Origin: RYN-124 sp033851845
GTDB lineage: Bacteria; Actinomycetota; Actinomycetes; Mycobacteriales; SCTD01
Assembly (NCBI GenBank): GCA_033851845.1
Contig: JAWWOH010000126.1
Coordinates: 1-23,946 of the forward strand
Direction of reading: 5' to 3'
Length of the DNA: 23,946 bases
Shown: positions 14,224 to 20,968 of the stretch, piece by piece
Position numbering within the stretch: position 1 is the stretch's first letter
How the letters are laid out: each line of letters starts with the position of its first letter
Translations under genes and position numbers: made by a program
Notes under the pieces: model-generated
What the model was told of the DNA's origin: nothing
Databases searched by the model: none
Seen by the model: only the letters and a program-made list of their open reading frames with translations

Positions 14224-14601
14224 GTGGACGACCTGCTGACGCGCTGCGCGCACGCGGGAATCCCGGTCGCTCCGCCCACCGATGCCGCGGTGCACGCCGG
14301 CACGGCCAGGCTGAGCCGGCGTACGCCGATGGACGAGGTGCACGCGCGCGAGGTCACTGTCGCCGCCCAGACCGCCGGACGGGACCACGACGAGCGGATC
14401 CTCATCGTCCCGAAGCTGCGCGCGTGGCAGCGGCCGCATCGCGGCGGGGACGTGTGGCGCACGCCGCTGCCGCCGTGGGGCATGCGGCTGTCGCGTCTCA
14501 TTCGCTCGGTACGCCGGGCGGTCGGTGACTGCGAGCTGCTGCTGGAGTGGGCCGACGACGGTCGGCGCTGCCGGCTGGTCTCGGTACAGCGGCTGGCATG
14601 A
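14224..14601 (+). CDS. Small basic protein of unknown function, 125 residues
   Basis: I do not recognise a family. The protein begins with GTG and reads as coding by its codon pattern. It is rich in Arg (for example RLSRRTP and RLSRLIRSVRRA) and has a central Trp-containing stretch, LRAWQRPHRGGDVWRTPLPPWG. The C-terminal part, CELLLEWADDGRRCRLVSVQRL, looks like two beta strands. No signal peptide or membrane segment is visible. Its stop overlaps the start of the next gene as ATGA, so the two proteins are probably made together and may work together. Confidence 0.65.
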   Translation: MDDLLTRCAHAGIPVAPPTDAAVHAGTARLSRRTPMDEVHAREVTVAAQTAGRDHDERILIVPKLRAWQRPHRGGDVWRTPLPPWGMRLSRLIRSVRRAVGDCELLLEWADDGRRCRLVSVQRLA

Positions 14602-14795
14602 CGCAGGAAGCGCCTGAGGTCATCTGCTCGGCGAAGGGATGCCGCAACGCCGCGGCGTACATCCTGGTCTGGAACAACCCGTCGCTGCACACGCCTGACC
14701 GCGAGAAGACGTGGGTGGCGTGCGACGAGCACCGAGAATCGCTCTCGGAGTTCCTCGACCGTCGCGGCTTCCTCCGCCGCGTCGACCCGCTCTGA
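14598..14795 (+). CDS. Small Cys/His protein, putative zinc-binding (65 residues)
   Basis: The ATG lies in an ATGA overlap with the previous gene. The 65-residue product has ICSAKGCRNAAAY (Cys-x4-Cys), then WNNPSLHTPDREKTW, then ACDEHRESL (Cys-x2-His), an arrangement that suggests one zinc site. Similar small proteins are common in actinobacterial genomes, and I recall them carrying the probably misleading label of acetone carboxylase. At this size it cannot be an enzyme subunit of that kind on its own. No function can be given with confidence. The gene is followed by the inverted repeats at 14831-14912. Confidence 0.75.
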   Translation: MTQEAPEVICSAKGCRNAAAYILVWNNPSLHTPDREKTWVACDEHRESLSEFLDRRGFLRRVDPL

Positions 14796-14830
14796 CGACC
14801 CTGCTGGGCGCAGCGCGCCGCCGGTCGTAT

Positions 14831-14890
14831 TGATCACGGGGAGTTGTGCGGCTTCGACCGCCGCGCGGACCGACCAGAGCACCGTGATCA
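14831..14890. repeat. Nested inverted repeat between convergent genes
   Basis: TGATCACGG (14831-14839) and CCGTGATCA (14882-14890) are perfect 9-base inverted arms with 42 bases between them. Inside lies a second hairpin, GCGGC (14848-14852) and GCCGC (14860-14864) with a 7-base loop. The 60-base unit could fold as a branched structure and sits in the 142-base gap between convergent genes. It may be a two-way transcription terminator or a small palindromic repeat. There is no T-run, so intrinsic termination is not certain. Confidence 0.5.
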
Positions 14891-14891
14891 T

Positions 14892-14912
14892 GACCGCCCG
14901 GCGCGTGCGGTC
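14892..14912. terminator. Possible hairpin terminator
   Basis: GACCGC (14892-14897) and GCGGTC (14907-14912) form a 6-base stem with a 9-base loop, immediately after the larger inverted repeat. GTGCGGTC is repeated at 14932-14939. There is no U-tract, as is usual in high-GC actinomycetes, so the assignment is weak. Confidence 0.3.
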
Positions 14913-14937
14913 GGGTGCGAGAGGTGGCGGCGTGCGG

Positions 14938-15225
14938 TCAGGTGGCGATGTGCAGGTGGAGGTCAACGACATCGCCGAGGTCGATGGCCTCGGCCCTGCG
15001 CACCACGGTCTTCACTGGGACGAGGTAGAGACCGTCCTTCGGGAACAGCGACGTCTCCCACGACGTGTCGCCGAGGGTCGCCGTGACCGGGATGACACCC
15101 CACCCATAGGTGACGGCAAACGCGATCGCCGAGATCTCCGCCGACTGCCGCTCCGGGACGGCGACGTAGTGCCACGGCGCCGGCCCGCGCCAGTAGAAGA
15201 CCTCGCCGCGAAAGCGCAGCTCCAC
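14938..15225 (-). CDS. DUF1905 family protein
   Basis: The product has 95 residues from a GTG at 15225, one base after the stop of the upstream gene (TGAC-GTG). An in-frame ATG at 15270 would overlap that gene by 44 bases and add a Ser/Ala-rich stretch outside the domain. The DUF1905 pattern is clear: LRFRGEVFYWRGPAPWHYVAVP, then a YGWGVIPVTATLGDTSWETSLFP block, YLVPVKTVVRRAEAIDLGDVVDLHL at the end. The fold is a small beta barrel. No biochemical role is established for the family to my knowledge. It lies in a three-gene minus-strand group with two other uncharacterised small proteins. Confidence 0.87.
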   Translation of the reverse strand: MELRFRGEVFYWRGPAPWHYVAVPERQSAEISAIAFAVTYGWGVIPVTATLGDTSWETSLFPKDGLYLVPVKTVVRRAEAIDLGDVVDLHLHIAT

Positions 15226-15226
15226 G

Positions 15227-15601
15227 TCAGCGGTAGCGGAAGCCGTCGAGGAACCGCTTGAAGACGCCACCCTGCGGCGGCAGCGGGTCGGCGACCGGCA
15301 GCGGCGTACGCCGACGGGTTGCGATCGGCTTGTCGTAGTCGGTGTTGGCGATCGCCTCGACGACCGCCGACTCGTCGAAGTCCTCGCTGCCCTCGATGGA
15401 GGGCACGAAGCCCACCAGCATGCCGTTGCGCATCACCTGCGCCTCGAGACCCGCGGTGCCGTCGGTGTCCCAGATCGCCTGCCGGCCATCGGGCAGCTCG
15501 ATGCGGATACCGAACTGGTAGACGCCGGCCTTCTCCATCTGCGCGCCGATGCCACGTCCGCGCAGCGCCTCGACGACCGACCGGGCGCGGTTCTCCTCCA
15601 C
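15227..15601 (-). CDS. Protein of unknown function, 124 residues
   Basis: I do not recognise a family. The GTG start at 15601 (MEENRARSVVEALRGRG) has a TACGGT hexamer 6 bases upstream. The first 50 residues look like a compact alpha/beta unit: a helix, then VYQFGIRIELPDGRQAIWDTDG with two beta strands and an Asp/Gly turn. The middle (NGMLVGFVPSIEGSEDFDESAVVEAIANTDY) is acidic. The tail (RRRTPLPVADPLPPQGGVFKRFLDGFRYR) is Pro-rich and basic and probably flexible. No secretion or membrane signal is visible. It is tightly linked to the DUF1905 gene (one-base gap) and lies 21 bases after the next gene upstream. Confidence 0.7.
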   Translation of the reverse strand: MEENRARSVVEALRGRGIGAQMEKAGVYQFGIRIELPDGRQAIWDTDGTAGLEAQVMRNGMLVGFVPSIEGSEDFDESAVVEAIANTDYDKPIATRRRTPLPVADPLPPQGGVFKRFLDGFRYR

Positions 15602-15607
15602 GCCACC

Positions 15608-15613
15608 ACCGTA
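15608..15613 (-). promoter_or_regulatory. Leaderless-type -10 hexamer TACGGT
   Basis: TACGGT lies 6 bases before the GTG at 15601. The alternative is that the intervening GGTGG acts as a poor ribosome-binding site. Confidence 0.35.
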
Positions 15614-15622
15614 TGTCGCCGG

Positions 15623-16081
15623 CTACGTCGCGGGGGCACCCAGATCGGCCAGCCGCGCCTCGACGGCCTGCACGACGCCCTTGCGGTTCTTGTGCGCCTC
15701 CTCGTAGGCAAGCAGCACCTGCAGGTCGGGCAGGTCCGCGGACTCCGCGACATGCGCGATGACCCGCTCGCCGCTGAGCTTGTCGTAACCCGGGAAGGGT
15801 GGCTTGGCGCCATCCGGCTCCACGCCCGTGTTGTCGGTGAGCGAGCCCACCGCGCCGAACTCGTCGACGGCGACCTCGACCGTGCCCTTGGCTGTCGGCA
15901 CGGTCGTGCCCTCGGTTGGGTAGGGCTCCGCGTTCTGCCGCCGGTCCGTGATCTCCTCGACGACGTTGCGGGCCTGCTCGTAGCCGAAGGTGGCGAGGCC
16001 CGCCGACAGGCTGAGCGCACGTCGTCCGATCCCCCAGCCGAGCTGGATGGGCTTGGTCAGCACGTCCTTGGTCATGGGCAC
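15623..16081 (-). CDS. Putative lipid-droplet-associated-type protein, 152 residues
   Basis: The start is GTG at 16081, six bases after a near-perfect GAGGAGG ribosome-binding site; an ATG two codons later would be spaced too far. Residues 5-45 are moderately hydrophobic and helical (PIQLGWGIGRRALSLSAGLATFGY). The C-terminal part (about 98-145), with GYDKLSGERVIAHVAESADLPDLQVLLAYEEAHKNRKG, resembles a small helical domain found in many actinobacterial proteins annotated as lipid-droplet-associated. That domain and the amphipathic N-terminus could bind membrane or lipid surfaces, but this is inference from recall. An alternative is a general stress protein, given the SigF-like promoter candidate upstream. 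Confidence 0.6.
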   Translation of the reverse strand: MPMTKDVLTKPIQLGWGIGRRALSLSAGLATFGYEQARNVVEEITDRRQNAEPYPTEGTTVPTAKGTVEVAVDEFGAVGSLTDNTGVEPDGAKPPFPGYDKLSGERVIAHVAESADLPDLQVLLAYEEAHKNRKGVVQAVEARLADLGAPAT

Positions 16082-16117
16082 GGTGATCCTCCTCGAAAGC
16101 CTTCGGTTACCGGTTGT

Positions 16118-16142
16118 CTACCCGTGCGGCGGTGAGTCCAAC
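16118..16142 (-). promoter_or_regulatory. Candidate stress-sigma (SigF/SigB-like) promoter
   Basis: On the minus strand GTTG (16142-16139), 15 bases and GGGTAG (16123-16118) approximate the mycobacterial SigF/SigB pattern GTTT-N15-17-GGGTA. A transcript starting near 16111 would have a leader of about 30 bases containing the GAGGAGG site. The -35 match is imperfect. Confidence 0.3.
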
Positions 16143-16179
16143 GGCCGAAAACTCCGCGACGGGTGTGACCAGACGCACA

Positions 16180-16185
16180 TAGGGT
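16180..16185 (+). promoter_or_regulatory. Leaderless-type -10 hexamer TAGGGT before the GNAT gene
   Basis: TAGGGT is 6 bases before the ATG at 16192, with no ribosome-binding site between them. Confidence 0.5.
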
Positions 16186-16191
16186 CCGGCC

Positions 16192-16767
16192 ATGAAAGTG
16201 CCCCGCCCCACCACCCTCGCCGGCAAGAACGTGCAGCTCGTCCCGCTCGCTCACGAGCACGCCGAGGACCTCTTCGAGGCGGGCCGTGACGCCCGCGTCT
16301 GGACGTGGCTGCGCGACCGGCAGCCGGCAACCTCCGCGGACACCGCCGCCCAGATCGAGCAGGCCCTCGCCGATCCGGAGCGGCTTGCTTTCGCGGTCAT
16401 CCAAGACGGCCGGGCCGTCGGTACGACGTCGTACGGCGACATCGACCTCGGCGTCAGTGGCATCGAGATCGGCTGGACCTGGTACACCCCGGCGGTCTGG
16501 GCGACCACCGTCAACCCGGAGTGCAAGCTGCTGCTGCTCGCGCACGCCTTCGACGACCTGGGCGCCGAGCGGGTGTTCCTCAAGACCGACGGCCTCAACA
16601 CCCGCTCGCAGGGGGCGATCCGCAAGCTCGGTGCGCAGTACGACGGGACGCTGCGGCACCACCGGCTGCGCGCCGACGGCTCGGTCCGGGACAGCGCCTA
16701 CTTCAGCATCCTGCTGTCGGAGTGGCCGGACGTCAGGGCGGGCCTGGAGCGCCGGGTTGCAGGCTGA
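16192..16767 (+). CDS. GNAT N-acetyltransferase (RimJ/RimL type)
   Basis: This 191-residue acetyltransferase is of the RimJ/RimL-like branch, which transfers acetyl from acetyl-CoA to protein N-termini, amines or small molecules. The N-terminal LVPLAHEHAEDLFEAGRD helix, the strand AVIQDGRAVGTTSYGDID (about 69-86), IEIGWTWYTPAVWATTVNPECKLLLLAHAFDDLGAERV (the helix contacting CoA) and NTRSQGAIRKLGAQYDGTLRHH match the family in order. The acceptor is unknown. The 3' end overlaps the S4-protein gene on the other strand by 35 bases. No toxin-antitoxin partner is adjacent. Confidence 0.88.
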   Translation: MKVPRPTTLAGKNVQLVPLAHEHAEDLFEAGRDARVWTWLRDRQPATSADTAAQIEQALADPERLAFAVIQDGRAVGTTSYGDIDLGVSGIEIGWTWYTPAVWATTVNPECKLLLLAHAFDDLGAERVFLKTDGLNTRSQGAIRKLGAQYDGTLRHHRLRADGSVRDSAYFSILLSEWPDVRAGLERRVAG

Positions 16768-16969
16768 CCCGCACCTGCTCCTCGCCGACGGCGACAACGT
16801 CACCGGGCCGGAGCTGCCGTCCGCGTCGCGACTCCGCCTCGCCGTTCACCTCGACCTCGCCGAGGTCGAGCAGCACTCGCGCGTCTGCACCGGTATCGGC
16901 CAGTCCGGCGAGCTTCAGGAACTGCCCCAGCCGGATTCCGTCGTCGCGCACCGGCACCTCACGTGTCAT
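16733..16969 (-). CDS. Small S4-domain RNA-binding protein (YbcJ/S4_2 type)
   Basis: The 78-residue product starts at ATG 16969, 13 bases after the upstream dehydrogenase stop, with a GAGG-type ribosome-binding site. The S4 motif is clear: IRLGQFLKLAGLADTGADARVLLDLGEVEVNGEAESRRGRQLRPGDVVAV, covering most of the protein. S4 domains of this stand-alone class bind structured RNA, and relatives are ribosome- or rRNA-associated. Its position at the end of the Sec/Moco gene cluster makes a link to RNA handling there conceivable, but such genes are found in many contexts. Its last 35 bases overlap the GNAT gene on the opposite strand. Confidence 0.88.
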   Translation of the reverse strand: MTREVPVRDDGIRLGQFLKLAGLADTGADARVLLDLGEVEVNGEAESRRGRQLRPGDVVAVGEEQVRVSLQPGAPGPP

Positions 16970-16982
16970 CAGGGCGGCATCC

Positions 16983-18026
16983 TCACGGCCGCAACAGGAC
17001 CTTGATGGCGATGCGCTCGTCCATCGCGCGGTAGCCGTCGGCGACCTGGTCGAGTGGCAGCTCGCAATCGAAGACGCGGCCGGGGTTGATCTCGTCGTCG
17101 AGGACCGCGTCCAGCAGCTCGGGCAGGTAAGCGCGCACCGGCGCCACGCCGCCGCGGACACCGACGTTGGTGCCGAACATCTGCCGGATCGGCAGCTCCG
17201 CGCCGTACGGCACGCCGACGTACCCGACGGTGCCGCCGGGTCGAGCCGAGTCGAGCGCCTGCTGCATCGACTCCTTGGTGCCGACGCACTCGAGGACGGC
17301 ATCGGCACCGATGCCGTCGAACAGCTCGCGCACGCCCGCGACACCCTCCGAGCCGCGCTCGGCGATCACGTCCGTCGCACCGAAGGCGCGGGCCAGCTGC
17401 TGGCGCGGCTCGTGCCGGGACATCGCGACGATCTGCGCGGCGCCGAGCCGCTTGGCCGCCAGCACACCGCACAGGCCCACCGCGCCGTCACCGACCACGA
17501 CGACAGTGGAGCCGGCGCGGACGCCCGCCGCGAGGGCCGCGTGATGCCCGGTGCCCATCACGTCGGAGAGCGTCAGCAGGCTGGGGATCAGCGAGGCGTC
17601 GGGCCGACCCGGCACGGCGACCAGTGTGCCGTCGGCGAATGGCACGCGCACGTACTCCCCCTGCCCGGCATCCGCAGTGCCGCCGCCCTCCGGGTTGCCC
17701 CAGTAGCCGGCATTCAGGCAGGACGTGTAGATGCCGTTTCGGCAGTTGACGCACGTCCCACAGCTGATGGCGAAGGGGGCGACGACGAAGTCCCCTGCGC
17801 GGACCGTCGAGACCTCGGAGCCCACCTCCTCGACGACGCCGACGAACTCGTGACCGATCCGCACCGGCTCCTCCACCGGCCGAGCGCCGCGGTACGGCCA
17901 CAGGTCCGATCCGCAGATGCAAGAGGCCACGACGCGTACGACGGCGTCGGTCGGCAGCTCGACCTTCGGGTCGGGGACGTCGACAAGGCTGATCTCGCCC
18001 GGGGCGTTGAGAACGGTCGCGCGCAT
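16983..18026 (-). CDS. Zinc-dependent alcohol dehydrogenase family protein
   Basis: This 347-residue medium-chain alcohol dehydrogenase has complete zinc sites. Catalytic: Cys38 in SCICGSD, and His59-Glu60 in IGHEFVG. Structural: Cys89, Cys92, Cys95 and Cys103 in CGTCVNCRNGIYTSC. The NAD(P) motif VVVVGDGAVGLCG follows. It resembles broad-specificity MDR alcohol/sorbitol/threonine-type dehydrogenases, so the alcohol or aldehyde handled is unknown. It is distinct from MscR in the same cluster. It lies 28 bases downstream of the DUF6457 gene and 13 bases before the S4-protein gene, all on one strand. A role in one-carbon or alcohol oxidation is a reasonable inference from the neighbours. Confidence 0.87.
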   Translation of the reverse strand: MRATVLNAPGEISLVDVPDPKVELPTDAVVRVVASCICGSDLWPYRGARPVEEPVRIGHEFVGVVEEVGSEVSTVRAGDFVVAPFAISCGTCVNCRNGIYTSCLNAGYWGNPEGGGTADAGQGEYVRVPFADGTLVAVPGRPDASLIPSLLTLSDVMGTGHHAALAAGVRAGSTVVVVGDGAVGLCGVLAAKRLGAAQIVAMSRHEPRQQLARAFGATDVIAERGSEGVAGVRELFDGIGADAVLECVGTKESMQQALDSARPGGTVGYVGVPYGAELPIRQMFGTNVGVRGGVAPVRAYLPELLDAVLDDEINPGRVFDCELPLDQVADGYRAMDERIAIKVLLRP

Positions 18027-18054
18027 GCGGCCAGTCTCCCCCGCGGACCTGCGG

Positions 18055-18282
18055 TCAGTCCTGCCAGCCGGCGGCCAGTGCGCGCACCCGCTCCGCGACG
18101 TCGGCCGGGTCGGCTCCGGCCGCGACCGCCATCCCGACGAGATACGTCGTCACGGGCGCGGCCGGCCGCTCGACACCGTGCGCGACATCGCGGGCCAGGT
18201 CGAGCACCTGCCGGACGTCCAGTCCGCTCTGGAGACCCAGATCAGCGACCACGGCGGCGACCCAGTCGTCGAGTGTCTTCAC
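18055..18282 (-). CDS. DUF6457 family protein, linked to MobA
   Basis: The 75-residue protein begins MKTLDDWVAAVVADLG and contains LDLARDVAHGVERPAAPVTTYLVGMAVAAG, a pattern I recognise as DUF6457, a small helical family commonly found beside molybdenum-cofactor nucleotidyltransferases in actinobacteria. Its GTG start overlaps the mobA stop by four bases (GTGA), which implies translational coupling. No catalytic motif is visible. An accessory or chaperone-like role in molybdopterin nucleotide attachment is inference from gene linkage only. Confidence 0.75.
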   Translation of the reverse strand: MKTLDDWVAAVVADLGLQSGLDVRQVLDLARDVAHGVERPAAPVTTYLVGMAVAAGADPADVAERVRALAAGWQD

Positions 18283-18848
18283 GTGGTCCCTCTCGCCGTT
18301 GCCAAGTCCGAATCGTTGTCGCAGTCGAACCAGGGTGCGGGTACGCCGGCTGCCACCGGCAGCCTGACGCGCACCCCGTCGAGCGAGCGCAGTACGCCGC
18401 CGAGCGCAACGCCCGCCGGCTCAGCCGGCAGCACCCGGCGCAGTGCCTCGGTGCGCCAGGCCCCGACGAGGAGCTGGTCGCGACCGTCCTCGTCGACGGC
18501 GAGGGCGCCGTCGGCCTCGACCGCGTCGAGAAGCGTCGCCACGGCAGCAGGTGTCACGAACGGCAGATCACCGGCCAGCAGGACAACGCGATCCGCGGTC
18601 ACCTCGGTCAGCCCGGCTGCGAGAGCCGCAACCGGGCCGCCGCCGGGCGGGGCCTCTCGGCACCAGTGGATCTCGCGTTGCGTCGTACGCCGCGGTCCGA
18701 CGACCACGATGCGACTCGCGCCGACAACCGCGTCGAGCACCCGCTCGAGGATCGGGCGGTCGTCGATCACCAACGCGAGCTTGTCGACGCCACCGAGCCG
18801 GCGGGCCGACCCGCCGGCAAGGACGATCGCGTCGAAGAGCTCAGCCAC
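18279..18848 (-). CDS. mobA: Molybdenum cofactor guanylyltransferase (MobA-like)
   Basis: The product has 189 residues, starting at GTG 18848, which overlaps the moaA end by 8 bases. MobA attaches GMP to molybdopterin, giving the guanine-dinucleotide form used by formate dehydrogenases, nitrate reductases and relatives. The N-terminal FDAIVLAGGSARRLGGVDK is the nucleotide-binding signature. VVLLAGDLPFVTP (about 97-109) gives the metal-binding Asp block. WFDCDNDSDLATAR near the C-terminus is also family-typical. The upstream in-frame codons lie within moaA and are not used. A related CTP-transferring enzyme (MocA) is the main alternative. Confidence 0.85.
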   Translation of the reverse strand: MAELFDAIVLAGGSARRLGGVDKLALVIDDRPILERVLDAVVGASRIVVVGPRRTTQREIHWCREAPPGGGPVAALAAGLTEVTADRVVLLAGDLPFVTPAAVATLLDAVEADGALAVDEDGRDQLLVGAWRTEALRRVLPAEPAGVALGGVLRSLDGVRVRLPVAAGVPAPWFDCDNDSDLATARGTT

Positions 18849-19818
18849 CGATCGCTGACATCGGTCGGTCGGGCTGGAGGAAGTCGGGTTGGTCGATGCC
18901 GTGGCCGGCCTTCTTGGCGCGCACGGCAGCCTGCATCCGGACCGCGAGCTCCGCGTCGGTCGCACCGGCCCGCAGCGGCGCGCGCAGGTCGGACTCCTCG
19001 CGCGCGAACAGGCAGTTGCGCAGCTGTCCGTCGGCCGTCAGCCGGATGCGGTCACAGGCCCCGCAGAACGGCCGGGTCACCGAGCCCACGACACCGACCC
19101 GGGCCGGTCCACCGTCGACGAGCCACACCTCCGCCGGAGCCGAGCCTCGCTCGTCGGCCGTCAGCGTGTGCCGGGCCGACAGCCGCTCGAGGATCTCCTC
19201 TGCGGTCACCATGACCGCGCGGTCCCAGGCGTGCTGCGGGTCGAGCGGCATCTGCTCGATGAAGCGCAGCTCGTAGCCGCGCTCGAGGCACCAGTCGAGG
19301 AGGTCGAGCGCTTCGTCGTCGTTGACGCCGCGCATCAGCACCGTGTTGACCTTCACCGGGCTGAGACCCGCAACCGCCGCGGCGGCGAGGCCGTCGACGA
19401 CGTCAGCGTGCCGATCACGACGGGTCAGGTCGAGGAACCGCTGCGGCCGCAACGTGTCGAGGCTGACGTTGACGCGCCGCAAGCCGGCATCGGCGAGCGG
19501 CTGCGCGAGCCGGGTCAGCCCGAGCCCGTTGGTCGTGAGCGACAGGTCGACGATGCCGGCAAGGCGCTCGACGAGCCCGACGAGACCCGGCCGGATGAGC
19601 GGCTCACCACCGGTGAGACGCACGGTTTTCACGCCGAGCGACGCCGCGACGGTGATGAGCCGGACCAGCTCGTCGTCGGTGAGCAGCTCGGGTGCCGGCA
19701 GCCAGGGCAGTCCCTCGGCCGGCATGCAGTAGGTGCAGCGCAGGTTGCACTTGTCGGTCAGCGACACGCGCAGGTCGCTCGCGACCCGGCCGAACGTGTC
19801 CACCAGCGCCGCGGTCAT
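18841..19818 (-). CDS. moaA: GTP 3',8-cyclase MoaA
   Basis: The 325-residue radical-SAM enzyme carries out the first step of molybdopterin synthesis, converting GTP to 3',8-cyclo-GTP. The SAM cluster is CNLRCTYC (Cys24, Cys28, Cys31), followed by TGGEPLIRPG. The second [4Fe-4S] site that binds GTP is Cys252, Cys255 and Cys269 (FCGACDRIR...LRNC). The protein ends in the Gly-Gly needed by MoaA. It starts 39 bases after mscR with a leaderless-type TAGTCT hexamer. Its neighbours are mobA and the DUF6457 gene, while the other moa genes are not in the window. Confidence 0.95.
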   Translation of the reverse strand: MTAALVDTFGRVASDLRVSLTDKCNLRCTYCMPAEGLPWLPAPELLTDDELVRLITVAASLGVKTVRLTGGEPLIRPGLVGLVERLAGIVDLSLTTNGLGLTRLAQPLADAGLRRVNVSLDTLRPQRFLDLTRRDRHADVVDGLAAAAVAGLSPVKVNTVLMRGVNDDEALDLLDWCLERGYELRFIEQMPLDPQHAWDRAVMVTAEEILERLSARHTLTADERGSAPAEVWLVDGGPARVGVVGSVTRPFCGACDRIRLTADGQLRNCLFAREESDLRAPLRAGATDAELAVRMQAAVRAKKAGHGIDQPDFLQPDRPMSAIGG

Positions 19819-19824
19819 GCGTCC

Positions 19825-19830
19825 AGACTA
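19825..19830 (-). promoter_or_regulatory. Leaderless-type -10 hexamer TAGTCT before moaA
   Basis: TAGTCT is 6 bases before the ATG at 19818 in the 39-base gap after mscR. This may let the Moco genes be expressed separately from the sel genes. Confidence 0.45.
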
Positions 19831-19857
19831 CGGCGCAGGTCCGACATCAGTGGCTCA

Positions 19858-20943
19858 TCAGAACATCACCACCGACCGGAGGACCTCCCCTCGCTCCATC
19901 TTGTGAAACGCCTCCTCCACGTCGTCGAGCGTGATCCGCTCGCTGACGAAGGCGTCGAGGTCGAACCGGCCCGACTGCCACAGGTCGACCAGCAGCGGAA
20001 AGTCGCGGGACGGCAGGCAGTCCCCGTACCAGGACGATTTGAGCTGTCCGCCGCGCCCGAAGACCTCGATGAGCGGCAGCTCCAAGGTCATCGTCGGGTT
20101 CGGTACGCCGACGAGCACGACCGTGCCGGCCAGGTCCCTCGCGTCGAAGGCCTGGCGGTAGGTCTCGGGACGACCGACGGCCTCGATGACGACATCCGGA
20201 CCGAAACCGCCGGTGAGCTCCTTCAGCCGGGCGACGACGTCCTCCGTAGATGCGTCGACCGTGTCGGTTGCGCCAAGGCCGCGGGCCCACTCCAGCTTGC
20301 GCGCGTCAAGGTCGACGGCGATGACCTGCCGCGCGCCGGCGTACAGAGCGCCTGCGATCGCCGCGTTGCCCACGCCACCGCAGCCGATGACCGCGACCGT
20401 GTCGCCCTTCCCGACCGGCGCGGTGTTGACCGCCGCACCGAAGCCGGCCATCACGCCGCAGCCGATGAGGCCGGCGGCGGCCGGATCCGCCTTGTCGTCG
20501 ACCTTCGTGCACTGGCCGGCATGCACCAGCGTCTTCTCCGCGAACGCGCCGATGCCCAGCGCCGGCGAGAGCTTCGTGCCGTCCTCGAGCGTCATCGGCT
20601 GCGCCGCGTTGTGCGTGTTGAAGCAGTACCAGGGACGGCCGCGCCGGCAGGCCCGGCAGTTCCCGCAGACCGCGCGCCAGTTCAGGATGACGAAGTCCCC
20701 AGGTGCCAGGCCGGACACGCCCTCGCCGACCGACTCGACCCGACCCGCCGCCTCGTGCCCGAGCAGGAACGGGAAGTCGTCGTTGATGCCTCCCTCGCGG
20801 TAGTGCAGGTCGGTGTGACAGACCCCGCACGCCTCGACGCGGACGACGGCTTCGCCGGGGCCGGGGTCCGGGATCACGATCGTCTCGATGGTCACCGGAG
20901 CGCCCTTGCTCCGGGCGACCACTCCTCGTACCTGCTGCGGCAT
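19858..20943 (-). CDS. mscR: S-(hydroxymethyl)mycothiol dehydrogenase MscR
   Basis: MscR oxidises the adduct of formaldehyde and mycothiol to S-formylmycothiol and also reduces S-nitrosomycothiol. The 361-residue sequence closely follows the mycobacterial enzyme as I recall it: CGVCHTDLHYREGGINDDFPFLLGHEAAG with Cys42 and His63-Glu64, a structural zinc site at Cys93, Cys96, Cys99 and Cys107, the AVIGCGGVGNAAIAGA cofactor motif, and KSSWYGDCLP near the end. The ATG at 20943 follows an AGGAG site. The gene is 25 bases after selB. The hydrolase or oxidase that completes formate formation is not adjacent here. The gene also indicates that the organism makes mycothiol. Confidence 0.93.
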   Translation of the reverse strand: MPQQVRGVVARSKGAPVTIETIVIPDPGPGEAVVRVEACGVCHTDLHYREGGINDDFPFLLGHEAAGRVESVGEGVSGLAPGDFVILNWRAVCGNCRACRRGRPWYCFNTHNAAQPMTLEDGTKLSPALGIGAFAEKTLVHAGQCTKVDDKADPAAAGLIGCGVMAGFGAAVNTAPVGKGDTVAVIGCGGVGNAAIAGALYAGARQVIAVDLDARKLEWARGLGATDTVDASTEDVVARLKELTGGFGPDVVIEAVGRPETYRQAFDARDLAGTVVLVGVPNPTMTLELPLIEVFGRGGQLKSSWYGDCLPSRDFPLLVDLWQSGRFDLDAFVSERITLDDVEEAFHKMERGEVLRSVVMF

Positions 20944-20968
20944 GCGGCGGCTCCTGTGTCGGGAGCCC

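Noticed and set aside
15226..15270. A longer DUF1905 protein starting at the ATG at 15270
   Set aside because: It would overlap the upstream gene by 44 bases and add a Ser/Ala-rich tail outside the domain. The GTG one base after the upstream stop is more likely.
3592..18026. The glucose-dehydrogenase, quinone-oxidoreductase and alcohol-dehydrogenase genes, with mscR, as recent duplicates of one another
   Set aside because: The four belong to different branches of the MDR superfamily: different zinc sites, one without zinc, and little shared sequence outside the cofactor motif.
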